Positions 7,055 to 16,617 are shown, numbered from the stretch's first letter. The stretch: 64,000 nt of DNA from Flavobacteriales bacterium (GCA_016788295.1 JAEUSY010000004.1:124001-188000); one strand, 5' to 3'. Numbers and translations are program-made. The notes: a model not told the origin generated them from the sequence alone.

Positions 7055-10000
7055 TCACCTCAGGATCACCAGCTTCTCGAACTTATCGGCATTCTCGCCA
7101 TCGGGTGTGGTCACGCTCAGGCGGTACACATAGACCCCTCGGCCCAGTTTGTCGCCGAAATCATCCCGTCCGTCCCACTCCATGGGTTCGCTCCGGAATC
7201 CTTCGCACGCCAATTGCCGGTTCAATGTTTTCACCAGGCGGCCGCTCACGGTGAACACCTGCACCTGCACGTTCAACGTGGTGCATGGGCGGTTGTGCTC
7301 GAAGAAGAACTCCGTTCGGGTGGTGAAGGGGTTCGGGTAGTTGAGCACATGGTCCAAGGCCAGTTCCGCACTGGAGGCCACCACGAACTCGGTGGATACC
7401 TCGTTGGAATTGTTGTGCACATCCCATGCCTTCAGGCGCAGCGTATGCGTGCCCTCGGCCAATTTGCTCAAACGGTATCGTACCGAGCCGCTCTTGTAGG
7501 TGTCCAGATCGGCCTCATAGAGGTCGTTCAGCACAATGGCCTGCTCGGTGTTCTCGTCGAGCACTGCCAACAGGTCGTGACCGATGCTGCTTCCTACGGT
7601 ATTGATGCCATTCTCGTCGAACAGCTTGCCCAAGAGCAGCGGGGTCTCATTGGTCATGCCCCCACGCACGAAGAGCTCATCGTTCATGAACAGTTCAATA
7701 CGAGGTCCGACCTCATCGGCAATGATGTTCGTGGCGGTGCCTCCAACCTTGGGTGTATTGGTGTAGCCGACGGCATTGGTGTTCCAACTCTCCGCATAGC
7801 AGCTTACACGGCCAGCGCCCACGGTGTAGTTGATGTCCTTAGGCACCACGAACGTGAAGCTGAACTGGCCATTCGTTACGGTGGCCTTTCCTCGGTAAAG
7901 GATGTTCTTGTAGATGCGGAAATTGAAGGGGTTGCCGCCGTCGTTGGCGAGTGTGCTTTGCTGCTGGTCCTTGTCGTAGACCGTGGGCACCACCAGACCA
8001 TTGAAATCAGCAACAGGCTGGCCGCTACCATTATCCACGAAGCCCGTGATGCGCACGGTGGCCAAGGCCTTCAGGGTATCCACAACATTGCCCAGAGTAT
8101 CCGTAATGGATGTGATGCGCGCCGTGAGCCGTGGCATGGCCAGGCGCATGCTGGGGTCTCCGATCAGCGCGAAGCTGCGGTGGTTCGTGAAGGTGGGGTA
8201 GGCCGTGGACATGTCCACCTTGGTCTTGCGGTATATGTCGCCCAACGCCTGCGGACGGCCCTGCTCGTCGGTCTCATCGAAAACATGGTCGTAGAAGTCA
8301 CGACCCAGATCGAAGTTCTGACCTGAATACGCGAGTCGTGTGGTGGTCATCAGGCCGATACCGCCGCCATTGGGATTGAGCATCACGTACTCACCTGCCG
8401 ATGTACGCCCGGGATCATCCCAACGTGTGAATTCACAAGTGGCCGTCATGAAAAGCGGTGCACGCTCCCTGTTCGTCCAGCCCAGGATGGTGCCATTGTC
8501 CAACAGGCGTTCGTGCGCCCAACCCACTTCACCGCCATGACCAACGTAGTTCACCAACAGGCACCCCTTCTGCACTTTATCGCGCAGCTCTGATTGGGCC
8601 TGGGGATACCGCTCACCACCGGGTGTGCTTACCTGCTGATAGGCGTCCATGTAGATCTTGTCCACATTGAAGCGCGGATGCTCCGTCTCCACCCGACGTG
8701 CAAGGAAATCGCTCTGGTCCATGTGAATGATGCCTTCAAAGCCATCGCCTTCCTGGTCGTCCGAAACAAAGAGGACATGTGCACGCCAATCAGCTATCCC
8801 ACCATCGCCGGAGGATGTACAGTTGCTGCTGCCAGTGGACAACAACTGTAGCTGATCGTAGGCCAGCAATTTGGAGACCATCTCGCGCGCCATTTGCTGA
8901 CTGGAAACGGGTATCCGACCGATCCCGATATCCACCAGGTCGCCAGGGATCTCGCTCTCGTTGGTATCCAACAATCCGAAGTAATCATCGGATGTGTAGG
9001 AGCGTCCGGGATCGAGACTGTTATCGGTCTGGTAGCTGGGGATCAGGTTCTGGTTGGTGGTGTTCCAAGAGAGGTTGTTGAACGAGCCATCCCCGAAGAG
9101 GAGGAGGTAACGTGGCATCAGTTCGGGATCGGCGCCAGCGCGCTCATACAGCATGCGCATGTAGCGCTTGATGGCAGTGGCATCGCGAGAGCCGCTGGAG
9201 AACTCATTATAGACCTGCTGTGGGCTCACCACCAATACGCTCAACCCTTCACTTGTGCGACGGTCCACCAGTGGTTGCAGCGCCGAGCGATACTCAGGAG
9301 GTGAAACAATGACCAGATCGGTCGGCAGTTGCGTGGCATGCAGGTCCTGATTAGGGACCCGACCCACGCGCACAGGGGTCACATAATTGGCATCGCGGAA
9401 GGCAATGAACTCCCGAAGGCTATCGGTCGCTGCGCGGAACAGCTTTCTTGTTCCATCGGTGGTGAAGGCCACCTCACGCACGTTGGTCGGATCGGTCACT
9501 TCCCAAATACGTGATACGGCGTTCGATTGCTCAAGCCGGTACTCTGCGATCTGGCCCGCCCCCACCGAAGCGAGGTGGCGGAACCCCAGTTGATCGCCCG
9601 CAAAACGCAACTCGCGTACACAGTTCAGCTCCAGCCAGTTCATCCAGCCCAAGGAGCTTACCGGATCGAACTTGTTGAAGGTGACCGTCAACGGAATGGC
9701 ATTGCCGGATGCGCTCCAGCAGAAACTGTTGCGTGCTGCCCTTGCATAGGCCCCCGTGTAACTACCGGAAACCCCAGTGATGGACATGGTCCCATTGAGG
9801 CCGGTCGGCGACGTGATCACGAACGAACTGGAATTAAAGACAACGCCACTGTTCAAGGTCCGCGCAGCGACATCCATTACGATGCACGCCTGTTCGGAGC
9901 TGACCAGGTTCGGTGTATCGAACGCGTAGTTGTAGGTGGTGGTCAGGTCGTAGGTTTCGCCGAACCAGGTGCGGCCGGATTTAAGGAAGTTCACCAGATC

Positions 10001-10990
10001 GCGATCGATGAACTGCCGATCATTGAAGGTGGTAATGGTGGTGGTCGGTGGGTCCTGCGAAAGCTGAGCAGGGGTAACGCGCTTGGGCGGGTCCACGCCG
10101 ATGCCCACGAAATAGGAAGCGCTATCGCTGTAGGCGTTCTTGGTGTGCGAGAACCGGCCGTCCACGAGGTCCCAGCGATGTGGTCCGGTAGCATAGAAGA
10201 TCAAGTTGTCGCCTGGGCCGAACACTCCATCGCCGCCGTCATTCACCTGGATGGCGTTCAATAAGAGGTCGGTCGGGCGCTCCACCGAATTGGCATATGG
10301 CAGTTGCCCGAAGTGGTTGCCATAGATATTGATACTGGACGAGGACAGGTTGTTCACGTCAACGCCCAGATCACGCAGGAACTCGTAGGTGATCCGGCAT
10401 ACCCCATCACGACCTACCGTAAAGCGGAACCAATTGCCGCTGGCCAATTTGGAAGTGGCCGGGTAATCCTTCGGCACCCCTCCGCCACCACCACGGGTCT
10501 CTACAAGCTCCAACCGGAAACGCAGTAGTTTCTCCACTTGCCCTGTTGCACTGTTCCTGCGGAAGGGATCGATGCTGATATAGGCGTAGGGGCGTTTGCG
10601 CATGAGCGACACCCGGGACAACACTTGGGGTTCGGCGCCAACACTGGTGGCGGCCGGCCATGCCGCGCGCTCGGCTTCGGTCAGTGGTGCATACTCGGCA
10701 TCCTGCAGGTTCACCGCAACGGCGGTCACCCCTGGATCAAGTGGCAACACTTCATTATAGAACGGCAGTCCATCACGCTCCGGATCGAACCGGGCTCCGT
10801 CGAAGGCTTGCACCACCGGGGTGCGCTCGGAGGTGGTCGATTTTGCATTGGCGGCGGTCCCAGGCTTCCCGGAAACGGGTTTCTCAGCGACCGTAGGCCA
10901 CGTCAAAAGCCGCGTCCACCGGTCTTGTGCGACCATTTGACCTGCCAACGTGAGGGCTAGGAAAACGAGGGTTGGGCGATAACGGTTCAT
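7055..10990 (-). CDS. porU: Type IX secretion sortase PorU (C25 peptidase)
   Basis: A 1,311-residue cell-surface cysteine peptidase that removes the C-terminal sorting domain of type IX cargo and attaches cargo to the cell surface. It has a signal peptide (residues 1-~21, ending MVAQ), a long N-terminal beta region, then a gingipain-like C25 domain around 560-930. The catalytic His is in VNYVGHGG (H818) and the catalytic Cys in MTATCEFTRWDD (C852). The C-terminus is itself a sorting-type domain with LNYPNPFTTRTEF, WDGRDDFGDKL, GVYVYRL and a final KLVILR. The ATG at 10990 was preferred over the TTG just before it. porV follows; PorP/SprF and gldJ lie divergently upstream. Confidence 0.92.
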   Translation of the reverse strand: MNRYRPTLVFLALTLAGQMVAQDRWTRLLTWPTVAEKPVSGKPGTAANAKSTTSERTPVVQAFDGARFDPERDGLPFYNEVLPLDPGVTAVAVNLQDAEYAPLTEAERAAWPAATSVGAEPQVLSRVSLMRKRPYAYISIDPFRRNSATGQVEKLLRFRLELVETRGGGGGVPKDYPATSKLASGNWFRFTVGRDGVCRITYEFLRDLGVDVNNLSSSSINIYGNHFGQLPYANSVERPTDLLLNAIQVNDGGDGVFGPGDNLIFYATGPHRWDLVDGRFSHTKNAYSDSASYFVGIGVDPPKRVTPAQLSQDPPTTTITTFNDRQFIDRDLVNFLKSGRTWFGETYDLTTTYNYAFDTPNLVSSEQACIVMDVAARTLNSGVVFNSSSFVITSPTGLNGTMSITGVSGSYTGAYARAARNSFCWSASGNAIPLTVTFNKFDPVSSLGWMNWLELNCVRELRFAGDQLGFRHLASVGAGQIAEYRLEQSNAVSRIWEVTDPTNVREVAFTTDGTRKLFRAATDSLREFIAFRDANYVTPVRVGRVPNQDLHATQLPTDLVIVSPPEYRSALQPLVDRRTSEGLSVLVVSPQQVYNEFSSGSRDATAIKRYMRMLYERAGADPELMPRYLLLFGDGSFNNLSWNTTNQNLIPSYQTDNSLDPGRSYTSDDYFGLLDTNESEIPGDLVDIGIGRIPVSSQQMAREMVSKLLAYDQLQLLSTGSSNCTSSGDGGIADWRAHVLFVSDDQEGDGFEGIIHMDQSDFLARRVETEHPRFNVDKIYMDAYQQVSTPGGERYPQAQSELRDKVQKGCLLVNYVGHGGEVGWAHERLLDNGTILGWTNRERAPLFMTATCEFTRWDDPGRTSAGEYVMLNPNGGGIGLMTTTRLAYSGQNFDLGRDFYDHVFDETDEQGRPQALGDIYRKTKVDMSTAYPTFTNHRSFALIGDPSMRLAMPRLTARITSITDTLGNVVDTLKALATVRITGFVDNGSGQPVADFNGLVVPTVYDKDQQQSTLANDGGNPFNFRIYKNILYRGKATVTNGQFSFTFVVPKDINYTVGAGRVSCYAESWNTNAVGYTNTPKVGGTATNIIADEVGPRIELFMNDELFVRGGMTNETPLLLGKLFDENGINTVGSSIGHDLLAVLDENTEQAIVLNDLYEADLDTYKSGSVRYRLSKLAEGTHTLRLKAWDVHNNSNEVSTEFVVASSAELALDHVLNYPNPFTTRTEFFFEHNRPCTTLNVQVQVFTVSGRLVKTLNRQLACEGFRSEPMEWDGRDDFGDKLGRGVYVYRLSVTTPDGENADKFEKLVILR

Positions 10991-11024
10991 CAACAGGGAT
11001 CAACAGGTTTTCAACAGTTCGGAA

Positions 11025-11041
11025 CGAAAATACTACCTTCG
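11025..11041. promoter_or_regulatory. Divergent candidate -7 elements between porU and PorP/SprF
   Basis: The minus strand reads TATTTTCG (11025-11032), facing porU. The plus strand reads TACCTTCG (11034-11041), facing the PorP/SprF gene. Both are one base away from TAnnTTTG. A second plus-strand candidate, TATACTTG, lies at 11127-11134, nearer the chosen PorP/SprF start. Confidence 0.35.
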
Positions 11042-11168
11042 ACCCTTGCGTTCCGGAACACCGGTCCAACGGCATCTGTTCAGAGATATTGCCAATGGGC
11101 AGAGAACCGTAATGCAATGGGTTGCGTATACTTGGCGCTGGCTCATGGGCCGTGAACGAATTGAGAGC

Positions 11169-12146
11169 ATGATGGATCGGACTGTTTGGCGAGCGGCCTT
11201 GTGCCTTCTTCTGGGCGTGGTCTTGACCTTGAGCGCATCCGCTCAGGACCCGCAGTTCACACAATTCTATGCGAACCCGCTCTACCTGAACCCCGCGTTC
11301 GCCGGTACTGCGCGCTGCCCCCGCGTTGTGATGAACTACCGGAACCAGTGGCCTGCGCTCACCGGTACGTTCGTGACCACCAGTGTCAGCTACGACCAGC
11401 ATGTGGACGGGCTCCAAGGCGGTCTGGGATTGTTGGTCACCCACGATCAGGCCGGCAAGGGCACGCTGAACACCACACGTGTCAGCGGTATCTATTCCTA
11501 CCAACAAGCGCTCACAAAGAAATTCTCGATCAAGGTCGGCTTCGAGGCCACCTACTTCCAGAAATCGTTGGATTGGAGCAAGCTCACTTTTGGCGACCAG
11601 ATCGACCCGCGCCGGGGCTTCATCTACAATACCCAGGATGTTCCTCGTGGCGGCAATGTGGGTAATGCTGATTTCAGCGCCGGTATCCTCGGCTACACGG
11701 ACATCTTCTTTGTGGGCTTCGCAGCGCATCACCTCACCGAGCCGAACGAATCGCTCATTGTGGGCAACAGCGACCTGCCGATGAAGTTCACCGCACATGG
11801 TGGTGCAGCCATCCCCATCGGCATGCAGGGAAAATATGGTGAGCCACGCACCCGGATCTCGCCCAACGTACTATATCAGCAACAAGCTTCGTTCAGGCAG
11901 TTGAACCTAGGCCTCTATATTGACCACGGTCCCATAACGGCCGGCGTATGGTATCGTACGCAGGACGCGTTCATTGCCTTGATCGGTTTCCATACGGACA
12001 AGTTCAAGTTCGGATACAGCTACGACCTCACCACCAGCAAGTTGACCACCCGTACCGCAGGGTCGCACGAGATCAGCCTGCAGATGCAGTTCAACTGCAA
12101 AGCCAAGAAAAGAAGGTTCCGCGTGGTAGCCTGCCCCACGTTCTGA
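11169..12146 (+). CDS. PorP/SprF family type IX secretion membrane protein
   Basis: About 325 residues with a signal peptide (MMDRTVWRAALCLLLGVVLT, cleavage near SAQ). The family hallmark DPQFTQFYANPLYLNPAFAG follows at once. The rest is a predicted outer-membrane beta-barrel with Gly/aromatic-rich strands, ending GSHEISLQMQFNCK. PorP/SprF proteins sit in the outer membrane and often partner a secreted adhesin or the type IX machinery. Here the gene stands between porU and gldJ. The open frame extends upstream to 11046, but only the ATG at 11169 (or 11172) gives a signal peptide at the N-terminus. A specific symbol (porP or sprF) cannot be assigned. Confidence 0.85.
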   Translation: MMDRTVWRAALCLLLGVVLTLSASAQDPQFTQFYANPLYLNPAFAGTARCPRVVMNYRNQWPALTGTFVTTSVSYDQHVDGLQGGLGLLVTHDQAGKGTLNTTRVSGIYSYQQALTKKFSIKVGFEATYFQKSLDWSKLTFGDQIDPRRGFIYNTQDVPRGGNVGNADFSAGILGYTDIFFVGFAAHHLTEPNESLIVGNSDLPMKFTAHGGAAIPIGMQGKYGEPRTRISPNVLYQQQASFRQLNLGLYIDHGPITAGVWYRTQDAFIALIGFHTDKFKFGYSYDLTTSKLTTRTAGSHEISLQMQFNCKAKKRRFRVVACPTF

Positions 12147-12175
12147 GCCAACGAACAACGAACCAGCACAAGACC

Positions 12176-13936
12176 ATGAGCCTTGTAAGGAATATCGGAA
12201 CCCTCACCGCCGCAGCGGCACTGTTCAGCAGCTGCCAGTTCGAGAAGAGCGGTGCTACAGGATGGAACTACAACGACTCCAAGAACGGCGGCTTCGAGAA
12301 GACCGCGTTCGAGGAGCAGGAAACGGGCCCCGGCCTTATCTTGGTGGAAGGTGGCCAGTTCACCATGGGCCGCGTGACCGACGACCTGCGCCACGAATGG
12401 GACATGATCCCGCGCTCGGTGACCGTTTCATCCTTCTATATGGATGAAGTGGAGGTGACCAACTTCTATTGGCTGGAATACCTCTACTGGTTGGAGCGCG
12501 TGTTCGTGGCCGACTACCCCGAGATCTACAAAAAGGCCCTGCCCGACACCCTGGTGTGGCGCAGCAAGTTGGCCTTCAACGAGCCTTATGTGGAGTACTA
12601 CCTCCGCCACCCGGCCTACCGTGACTACCCTGTGGTGGGCGTGAACTGGCTGCAGGCGAACGACTATTGTGCCTGGCGTACGGACCGTGTGAACGAGGTG
12701 ATCCTGATCCGCGAAGGCCTGTTCGAGCACTATCCCAACCAGATCAACGAGGACCATTTCACCACGGACGCCTATCTGGCCGGCCAGTATGAAAGCGGTA
12801 AGAAGGTGGATGGCGTGACCGACTTCAACCCCAACAAGGACACGCGTAACATCAAGATGGAGGACGGCATCCTCCTGCCCCGCTACCGCCTGCCGACCGA
12901 GGCCGAATGGGAATACGCCGCGTACGGACTGGTGGGCAACACCGTGGATGAGCGTATCGTGGAGCGCCGCATCTATCCTTGGAATGGCCACTGGGTGCGT
13001 TACGACAGCCGCAAGAAAGGTGGTGCCTTCTACGGTGACTTCCGTGGCAACTTCATGCGCGGACGTGGTGACTACATGGGTGTTGCCGGCAGCCTGAACG
13101 ACAATGCCGATGTGACCGCTCCTGTGTTCAGCTACTGGCCGAACGATTACGGCCTGTACAACATGGCCGGCAACGTGAGCGAGTGGGTGATGGACGTGTA
13201 CCGCCCACTGAGCCCCGAGGACAAGGATGATTTCCGCCCCTTCCGCGGAAACGTGTTCAAAACGAAGGTGCTGAACAGCGACGGTGCCGTGCAGGACAAA
13301 CATGATATCGTGGTCTACGATGTGGACGGCATCAAGTACTACCTCACCGAGTTCCAAACGGCCATGCAGGGTCGGGCTACGGATGAGGAAGCCGCGCTAA
13401 TTGACGAGCTGCTCACTGCCATCGATCAAAGCATTGAGTTCAATAACACCCGCAAGCCCGATGCGGCCATGCAGCGTGTGCAGGACATGGTCGACCTGAT
13501 CAAGAGCAAGGACCTCGATATCTGTCCCAAGCTTTTGAGCGGTATCAGCGACTATCAGGCCGACCAACCGGGTGACGTTCGAAATCGCAACGTCACGGTG
13601 GAAGAGAACATCGACCGCCGCAACTATCGCCAGAGCGACAACATTGACTTCCGCGATGGTGATGTGGAAAGCAGCATCTACTATGAGCAGCCTGATTTCG
13701 AGGGCAACGCGATGTACGACTGGGGGAAGACCACCTTGGTTAACGATCGCAGCCGCGTGTATAAGGGTGCCAGCTGGGCCGACCGCATCTACTGGGCCAA
13801 TCCGGCCACACGTCGCCACCTTGACGAGCGCCAGAGCACGGCCACCATCGGTTTCCGTTGTGCGATGACGCGCGTGGGCAGTCCGAAGGGCATGGGCGAC
13901 GACAAACGCCGCAAGAAATTGGAGACCAAGCGCTGA
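12176..13936 (+). CDS. gldJ: Gliding motility lipoprotein GldJ
   Basis: A 586-residue lipoprotein needed for gliding and for stability of the type IX motor in flavobacteria. The start gives a lipoprotein signal with lipobox LFSSC (C20). The mature part is a formylglycine-generating-enzyme-like (SUMF1) domain. Typical pieces are LVEGGQFTMGR, VEVTNFYWLEYLYW, YPVVGVNWLQANDYCAWR, RLPTEAEWEYAAYG, NMAGNVSEWVMDVY and a C-terminal KGASWADRIYWANP followed by IGFRCAMTRVG. The FGE catalytic cysteines are not expected in GldJ. It follows PorP/SprF by 29 bases and is closed by a strong terminator. The order porV-porU / gldJ-murF matches what is known in flavobacteria. Confidence 0.92.
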   Translation: MSLVRNIGTLTAAAALFSSCQFEKSGATGWNYNDSKNGGFEKTAFEEQETGPGLILVEGGQFTMGRVTDDLRHEWDMIPRSVTVSSFYMDEVEVTNFYWLEYLYWLERVFVADYPEIYKKALPDTLVWRSKLAFNEPYVEYYLRHPAYRDYPVVGVNWLQANDYCAWRTDRVNEVILIREGLFEHYPNQINEDHFTTDAYLAGQYESGKKVDGVTDFNPNKDTRNIKMEDGILLPRYRLPTEAEWEYAAYGLVGNTVDERIVERRIYPWNGHWVRYDSRKKGGAFYGDFRGNFMRGRGDYMGVAGSLNDNADVTAPVFSYWPNDYGLYNMAGNVSEWVMDVYRPLSPEDKDDFRPFRGNVFKTKVLNSDGAVQDKHDIVVYDVDGIKYYLTEFQTAMQGRATDEEAALIDELLTAIDQSIEFNNTRKPDAAMQRVQDMVDLIKSKDLDICPKLLSGISDYQADQPGDVRNRNVTVEENIDRRNYRQSDNIDFRDGDVESSIYYEQPDFEGNAMYDWGKTTLVNDRSRVYKGASWADRIYWANPATRRHLDERQSTATIGFRCAMTRVGSPKGMGDDKRRKKLETKR

Positions 13937-13952
13937 CCTGAAGGTCCGCCCC

Positions 13953-13960
13953 TATTTTCG
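13953..13960 (+). promoter_or_regulatory. Candidate -7 promoter element for murF
   Basis: TATTTTCG, one base from TAnnTTTG, ends at the first bases of the gldJ terminator stem. Transcription from it would begin inside the hairpin and reach the murF ATG after ~28 bases. Confidence 0.35.
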
Positions 13961-13992
13961 AGCCCCCGGAGACCCCGGGGGCTCGCCTTTTT
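13959..13992 (+). terminator. Rho-independent terminator after gldJ
   Basis: An 11-bp GC-rich stem (CGAGCCCCCGG at 13959-13969 with CCGGGGGCTCG at 13975-13985), a five-base loop, then a run of five T at 13988-13992. It ends one base before the murF ATG. Confidence 0.85.
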
Positions 13993-13993
13993 C

Positions 13994-15274
13994 ATGACCA
14001 CCATCGCCACCCTTCACGCACGCTTCCGCGAATGCTCCGGAGCCTGCACCGATACACGGGACATCACACCGGGCAGCCTCTTTTTCGCGCTGAAGGGGCC
14101 GAACTTCAACGCCAACGCATTCGCCTCTGAGGCCTTGGCCAAGGGCAGCCGCTTCGCCGTGGTGGACGATCCCCGTGTTGTACAGGACGAACGTTTCCTG
14201 CTGGTGCCCGACGTGCTCTCTGCATTACAGGAGCTGGCCCGTCAACACCGCAGGCAATTCGACATACCCGTGATCGGCATTACGGGCACCAACGGGAAGA
14301 CCACCACCAAGGAATTGGTAAACGCCGTTCTCGCTGCCGACCGTCCCACCCTGTCCACGACCGGCAACCTGAACAACCACATCGGCGTGCCCCTTACCCT
14401 GCTGCGCCTGAACGCCGAGTATCGCATCGCCATCATCGAGATGGGTGCCAACAAGGTGGGCGACATCGCGGAACTGGTGGCTATCGCCGAGCCCACGCAC
14501 GGACTGATCTCCAACATCGGGCGGGCTCACTTGGAGGGTTTTGGCAGTTATGAGGGCGTGATCACCGCAAAGACCGAGATGTACAGCTTCCTGGGCACAC
14601 ATGGTGGTATGCTCTTCGTGAACGCGGACGATGCATTGCTCCTTGAGAAAAGCGCCAGTATGCCGCGTGTGACCTACGGCCGCCAGCCCGATGCCGACAC
14701 CGCAGGCGACACGGCCTCCACCGGGCCTTTCATGGAACTGGTGTTCGCAGGACGCGATGGGCAGGCCTACCACGTGAGCACGCACCTGATCGGCGATTAC
14801 AACCTGCCCAACGCCTTGGCTGCCGTGGCGATCGGCCAATACTTCGGTGTGCCCGATGAGCGTATTGCAGAGGCACTTTCCGCATACGTGCCCAGCAACA
14901 ACCGATCACAATTCTCGGACACGGGCCGCAATCAACTGATCCTGGACGCGTACAACGCCAACCCCACGAGCATGGCGGCGGCCCTGCGCAACTTCGCGGC
15001 CATGGCCACCGACCGGCCCAAGCTGGCCATCCTGGGCGACATGCGCGAACTGGGGTCAGAGAGCGCTGCGGAGCACTCTGCCATCGCGGCATTGGTGCGC
15101 GAACTGGGCTTGCACGCCCAATACGTGGGTCCCGAATTCCAGCGGTCCACACCAGCGTTCGCGAGCGCGGCGGACCTGCTTACACACCTGAAGAACGAAC
15201 CCCTCACTGGGCACTTGGTGCTGGTGAAGGGTTCACGGGGGATCAAACTGGAAACGGTGGTGGAGGCGCTGTAG
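13994..15274 (+). CDS. murF: UDP-N-acetylmuramoyl-tripeptide--D-alanyl-D-alanine ligase
   Basis: A 426-residue cytoplasmic Mur ligase that adds D-Ala-D-Ala to the peptidoglycan precursor. The N-terminal substrate domain has DTRDITPGSLFFALKG. The ATPase centre is GITGTNGKTTTKE (residues 95-107). The Mur middle domain shows IEMGANKVGDIAEL and SNIGRAHLEGFGSYEGV. The C-terminal domain contains DAYNANPTSMAAAL and LGDMRELG. The ATG is right after the gldJ terminator. The gene ends before an inverted repeat shared with the convergent acyl-CoA dehydrogenase. Confidence 0.95.
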   Translation: MTTIATLHARFRECSGACTDTRDITPGSLFFALKGPNFNANAFASEALAKGSRFAVVDDPRVVQDERFLLVPDVLSALQELARQHRRQFDIPVIGITGTNGKTTTKELVNAVLAADRPTLSTTGNLNNHIGVPLTLLRLNAEYRIAIIEMGANKVGDIAELVAIAEPTHGLISNIGRAHLEGFGSYEGVITAKTEMYSFLGTHGGMLFVNADDALLLEKSASMPRVTYGRQPDADTAGDTASTGPFMELVFAGRDGQAYHVSTHLIGDYNLPNALAAVAIGQYFGVPDERIAEALSAYVPSNNRSQFSDTGRNQLILDAYNANPTSMAAALRNFAAMATDRPKLAILGDMRELGSESAAEHSAIAALVRELGLHAQYVGPEFQRSTPAFASAADLLTHLKNEPLTGHLVLVKGSRGIKLETVVEAL

Positions 15275-15348
15275 CCATCGGTAACCCGCAACTGTTCTGC
15301 AGTACCTATGGTGCGCCAGCATTCTGTAGGACCAACTGATGGAATACA

Positions 15349-15397
15349 GATCGCACCTGTAGGGCGACCCGATTGGTCGACGCTACGGGTGCGGATC
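15349..15397. repeat. Long imperfect inverted repeat between convergent genes
   Basis: Arms at 15349-15369 and 15375-15397 (starting GATCGCACC and ending GGTGCGGATC) can fold into a ~21-bp stem with a few mismatches and a five-base loop. It lies in the 151-base gap between the convergent murF and acyl-CoA dehydrogenase genes. There is no T-run, so it could be a bidirectional transcription end, an mRNA 3' stabiliser or a dispersed palindromic repeat. Confidence 0.6.
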
Positions 15398-15425
15398 TGA
15401 AATGTTGGTGCGAACCGGAACTGGT

Positions 15426-16595
15426 TCAGCCCTTGAGGACGGACCGGCTGATCACGATGCGCTGAACTTCGCTGGTTCCCTCGTAGATCTGCGTGATCTT
15501 GGCGTCGCGCATCAGGCGCTCCACGTGGTACTCTTTCACGAAGCCGTAGCCACCGTGCACCTGCACCGCCTCTGTGGTGGTCTTCATGGCCACCTCGCTG
15601 GCGAAGACCTTGGCCATGGCGCTGGCCTGGTCGTAGTTCATGTGCTGGTCCTTCAGCCAGGCGGCCTTCAGGCACAGCAGGCGCGCGGCTTCGATCTCGG
15701 TGGCCATATCGGCCAGCTTGAAGGCGATGGCCTGGTGCTCGCTGATGAGCTTGCCGAAGGCCTTGCGCTCCTTGCTGTAGGCCAGCGCCAGTTCGTAGGC
15801 ACCACTGGCGATACCGAGGGCCTGTGAGGCGATGCCGATGCGGCCACCGCTCAGGGTCTTCATGGCGAAGGTGAATCCGAAACCATCCTCGCCGATGCGG
15901 TTCTCCTTGGGCACCTTCACGTCATTGAACATCAGCGTGTGGGTGTCGCTGCCGCGGATGCCCATCTTATCCTCCTTCGCGCCCACCACGAAACCGGGCA
16001 TGCCCTTCTCCACGATGAGGCAGTTGATGCCCTTGTGGCCTTTGGCGGCATCGGTCTGGGCCATCACCAGGTAGGTGCTGGCGCTGCCGCCGTTGGTTAT
16101 CCAGTTCTTGGTGCCATTGAGCAGGTAGTGGTCGCCCATGTCGATGGCGGTGGTGCGCTGGCTGGTGGCGTCGCTGCCGGCCTCGGGCTCGCTCAAGCAG
16201 AACGCGCCGATCTTTTCGCCTTTGGCCAGTGGCACCAGGTACTTCTGCTTCTGCTCTTCGTTGCCGAAGGTCTCGAGGCCCCAGCATACGAGCGAGTTGT
16301 TCACGCTCACCACCACGCTGGCACTGGCGTCCACCTTGCTCAGCTCCTCCATCACCAGCACGTAGCTGATGGTGTCCATGCCGCCACCGCCGTACTTGGG
16401 GTCCACCATCATTCCCAGGAAGCCGAGCTCGCCGAGCTGCTTGATCTCCTCGGCGGGAAAGCGCTGTTCGCGGTCGCGTTCGATGACACCGGGCTTAAGC
16501 ACGTTCTGTGCGAAATCACGTGCGGCGTCGCGCGCTGCGATCTGCTCTTCAGAGAGTTCGAAATTGAGGCCTGCGAGGGTAGCGGTATGGGACAT
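15426..16595 (-). CDS. Acyl-CoA dehydrogenase (short-chain/butyryl type)
   Basis: A 389-residue FAD enzyme that makes the trans-2-enoyl-CoA double bond in beta-oxidation. Motifs seen: FCLSEPEAGSDA and WITNGG of the FAD site, RIGIASQALGIASGAYE, and QVHGGYGFVKEYHVERLMRD. The catalytic base is in IYEGTSEVQ (E372). This Glu position is that of short- and medium-chain enzymes, and overall similarity is to butyryl-CoA dehydrogenases. Chain length and electron acceptor cannot be read from the sequence. The ATG at 16595 was chosen over 16610 because of the promoter position. It stands alone, divergent from anmK. Confidence 0.9.
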   Translation of the reverse strand: MSHTATLAGLNFELSEEQIAARDAARDFAQNVLKPGVIERDREQRFPAEEIKQLGELGFLGMMVDPKYGGGGMDTISYVLVMEELSKVDASASVVVSVNNSLVCWGLETFGNEEQKQKYLVPLAKGEKIGAFCLSEPEAGSDATSQRTTAIDMGDHYLLNGTKNWITNGGSASTYLVMAQTDAAKGHKGINCLIVEKGMPGFVVGAKEDKMGIRGSDTHTLMFNDVKVPKENRIGEDGFGFTFAMKTLSGGRIGIASQALGIASGAYELALAYSKERKAFGKLISEHQAIAFKLADMATEIEAARLLCLKAAWLKDQHMNYDQASAMAKVFASEVAMKTTTEAVQVHGGYGFVKEYHVERLMRDAKITQIYEGTSEVQRIVISRSVLKG

Positions 16596-16617
16596 GGACG
16601 TGCTTTTCAAGGGAGCG

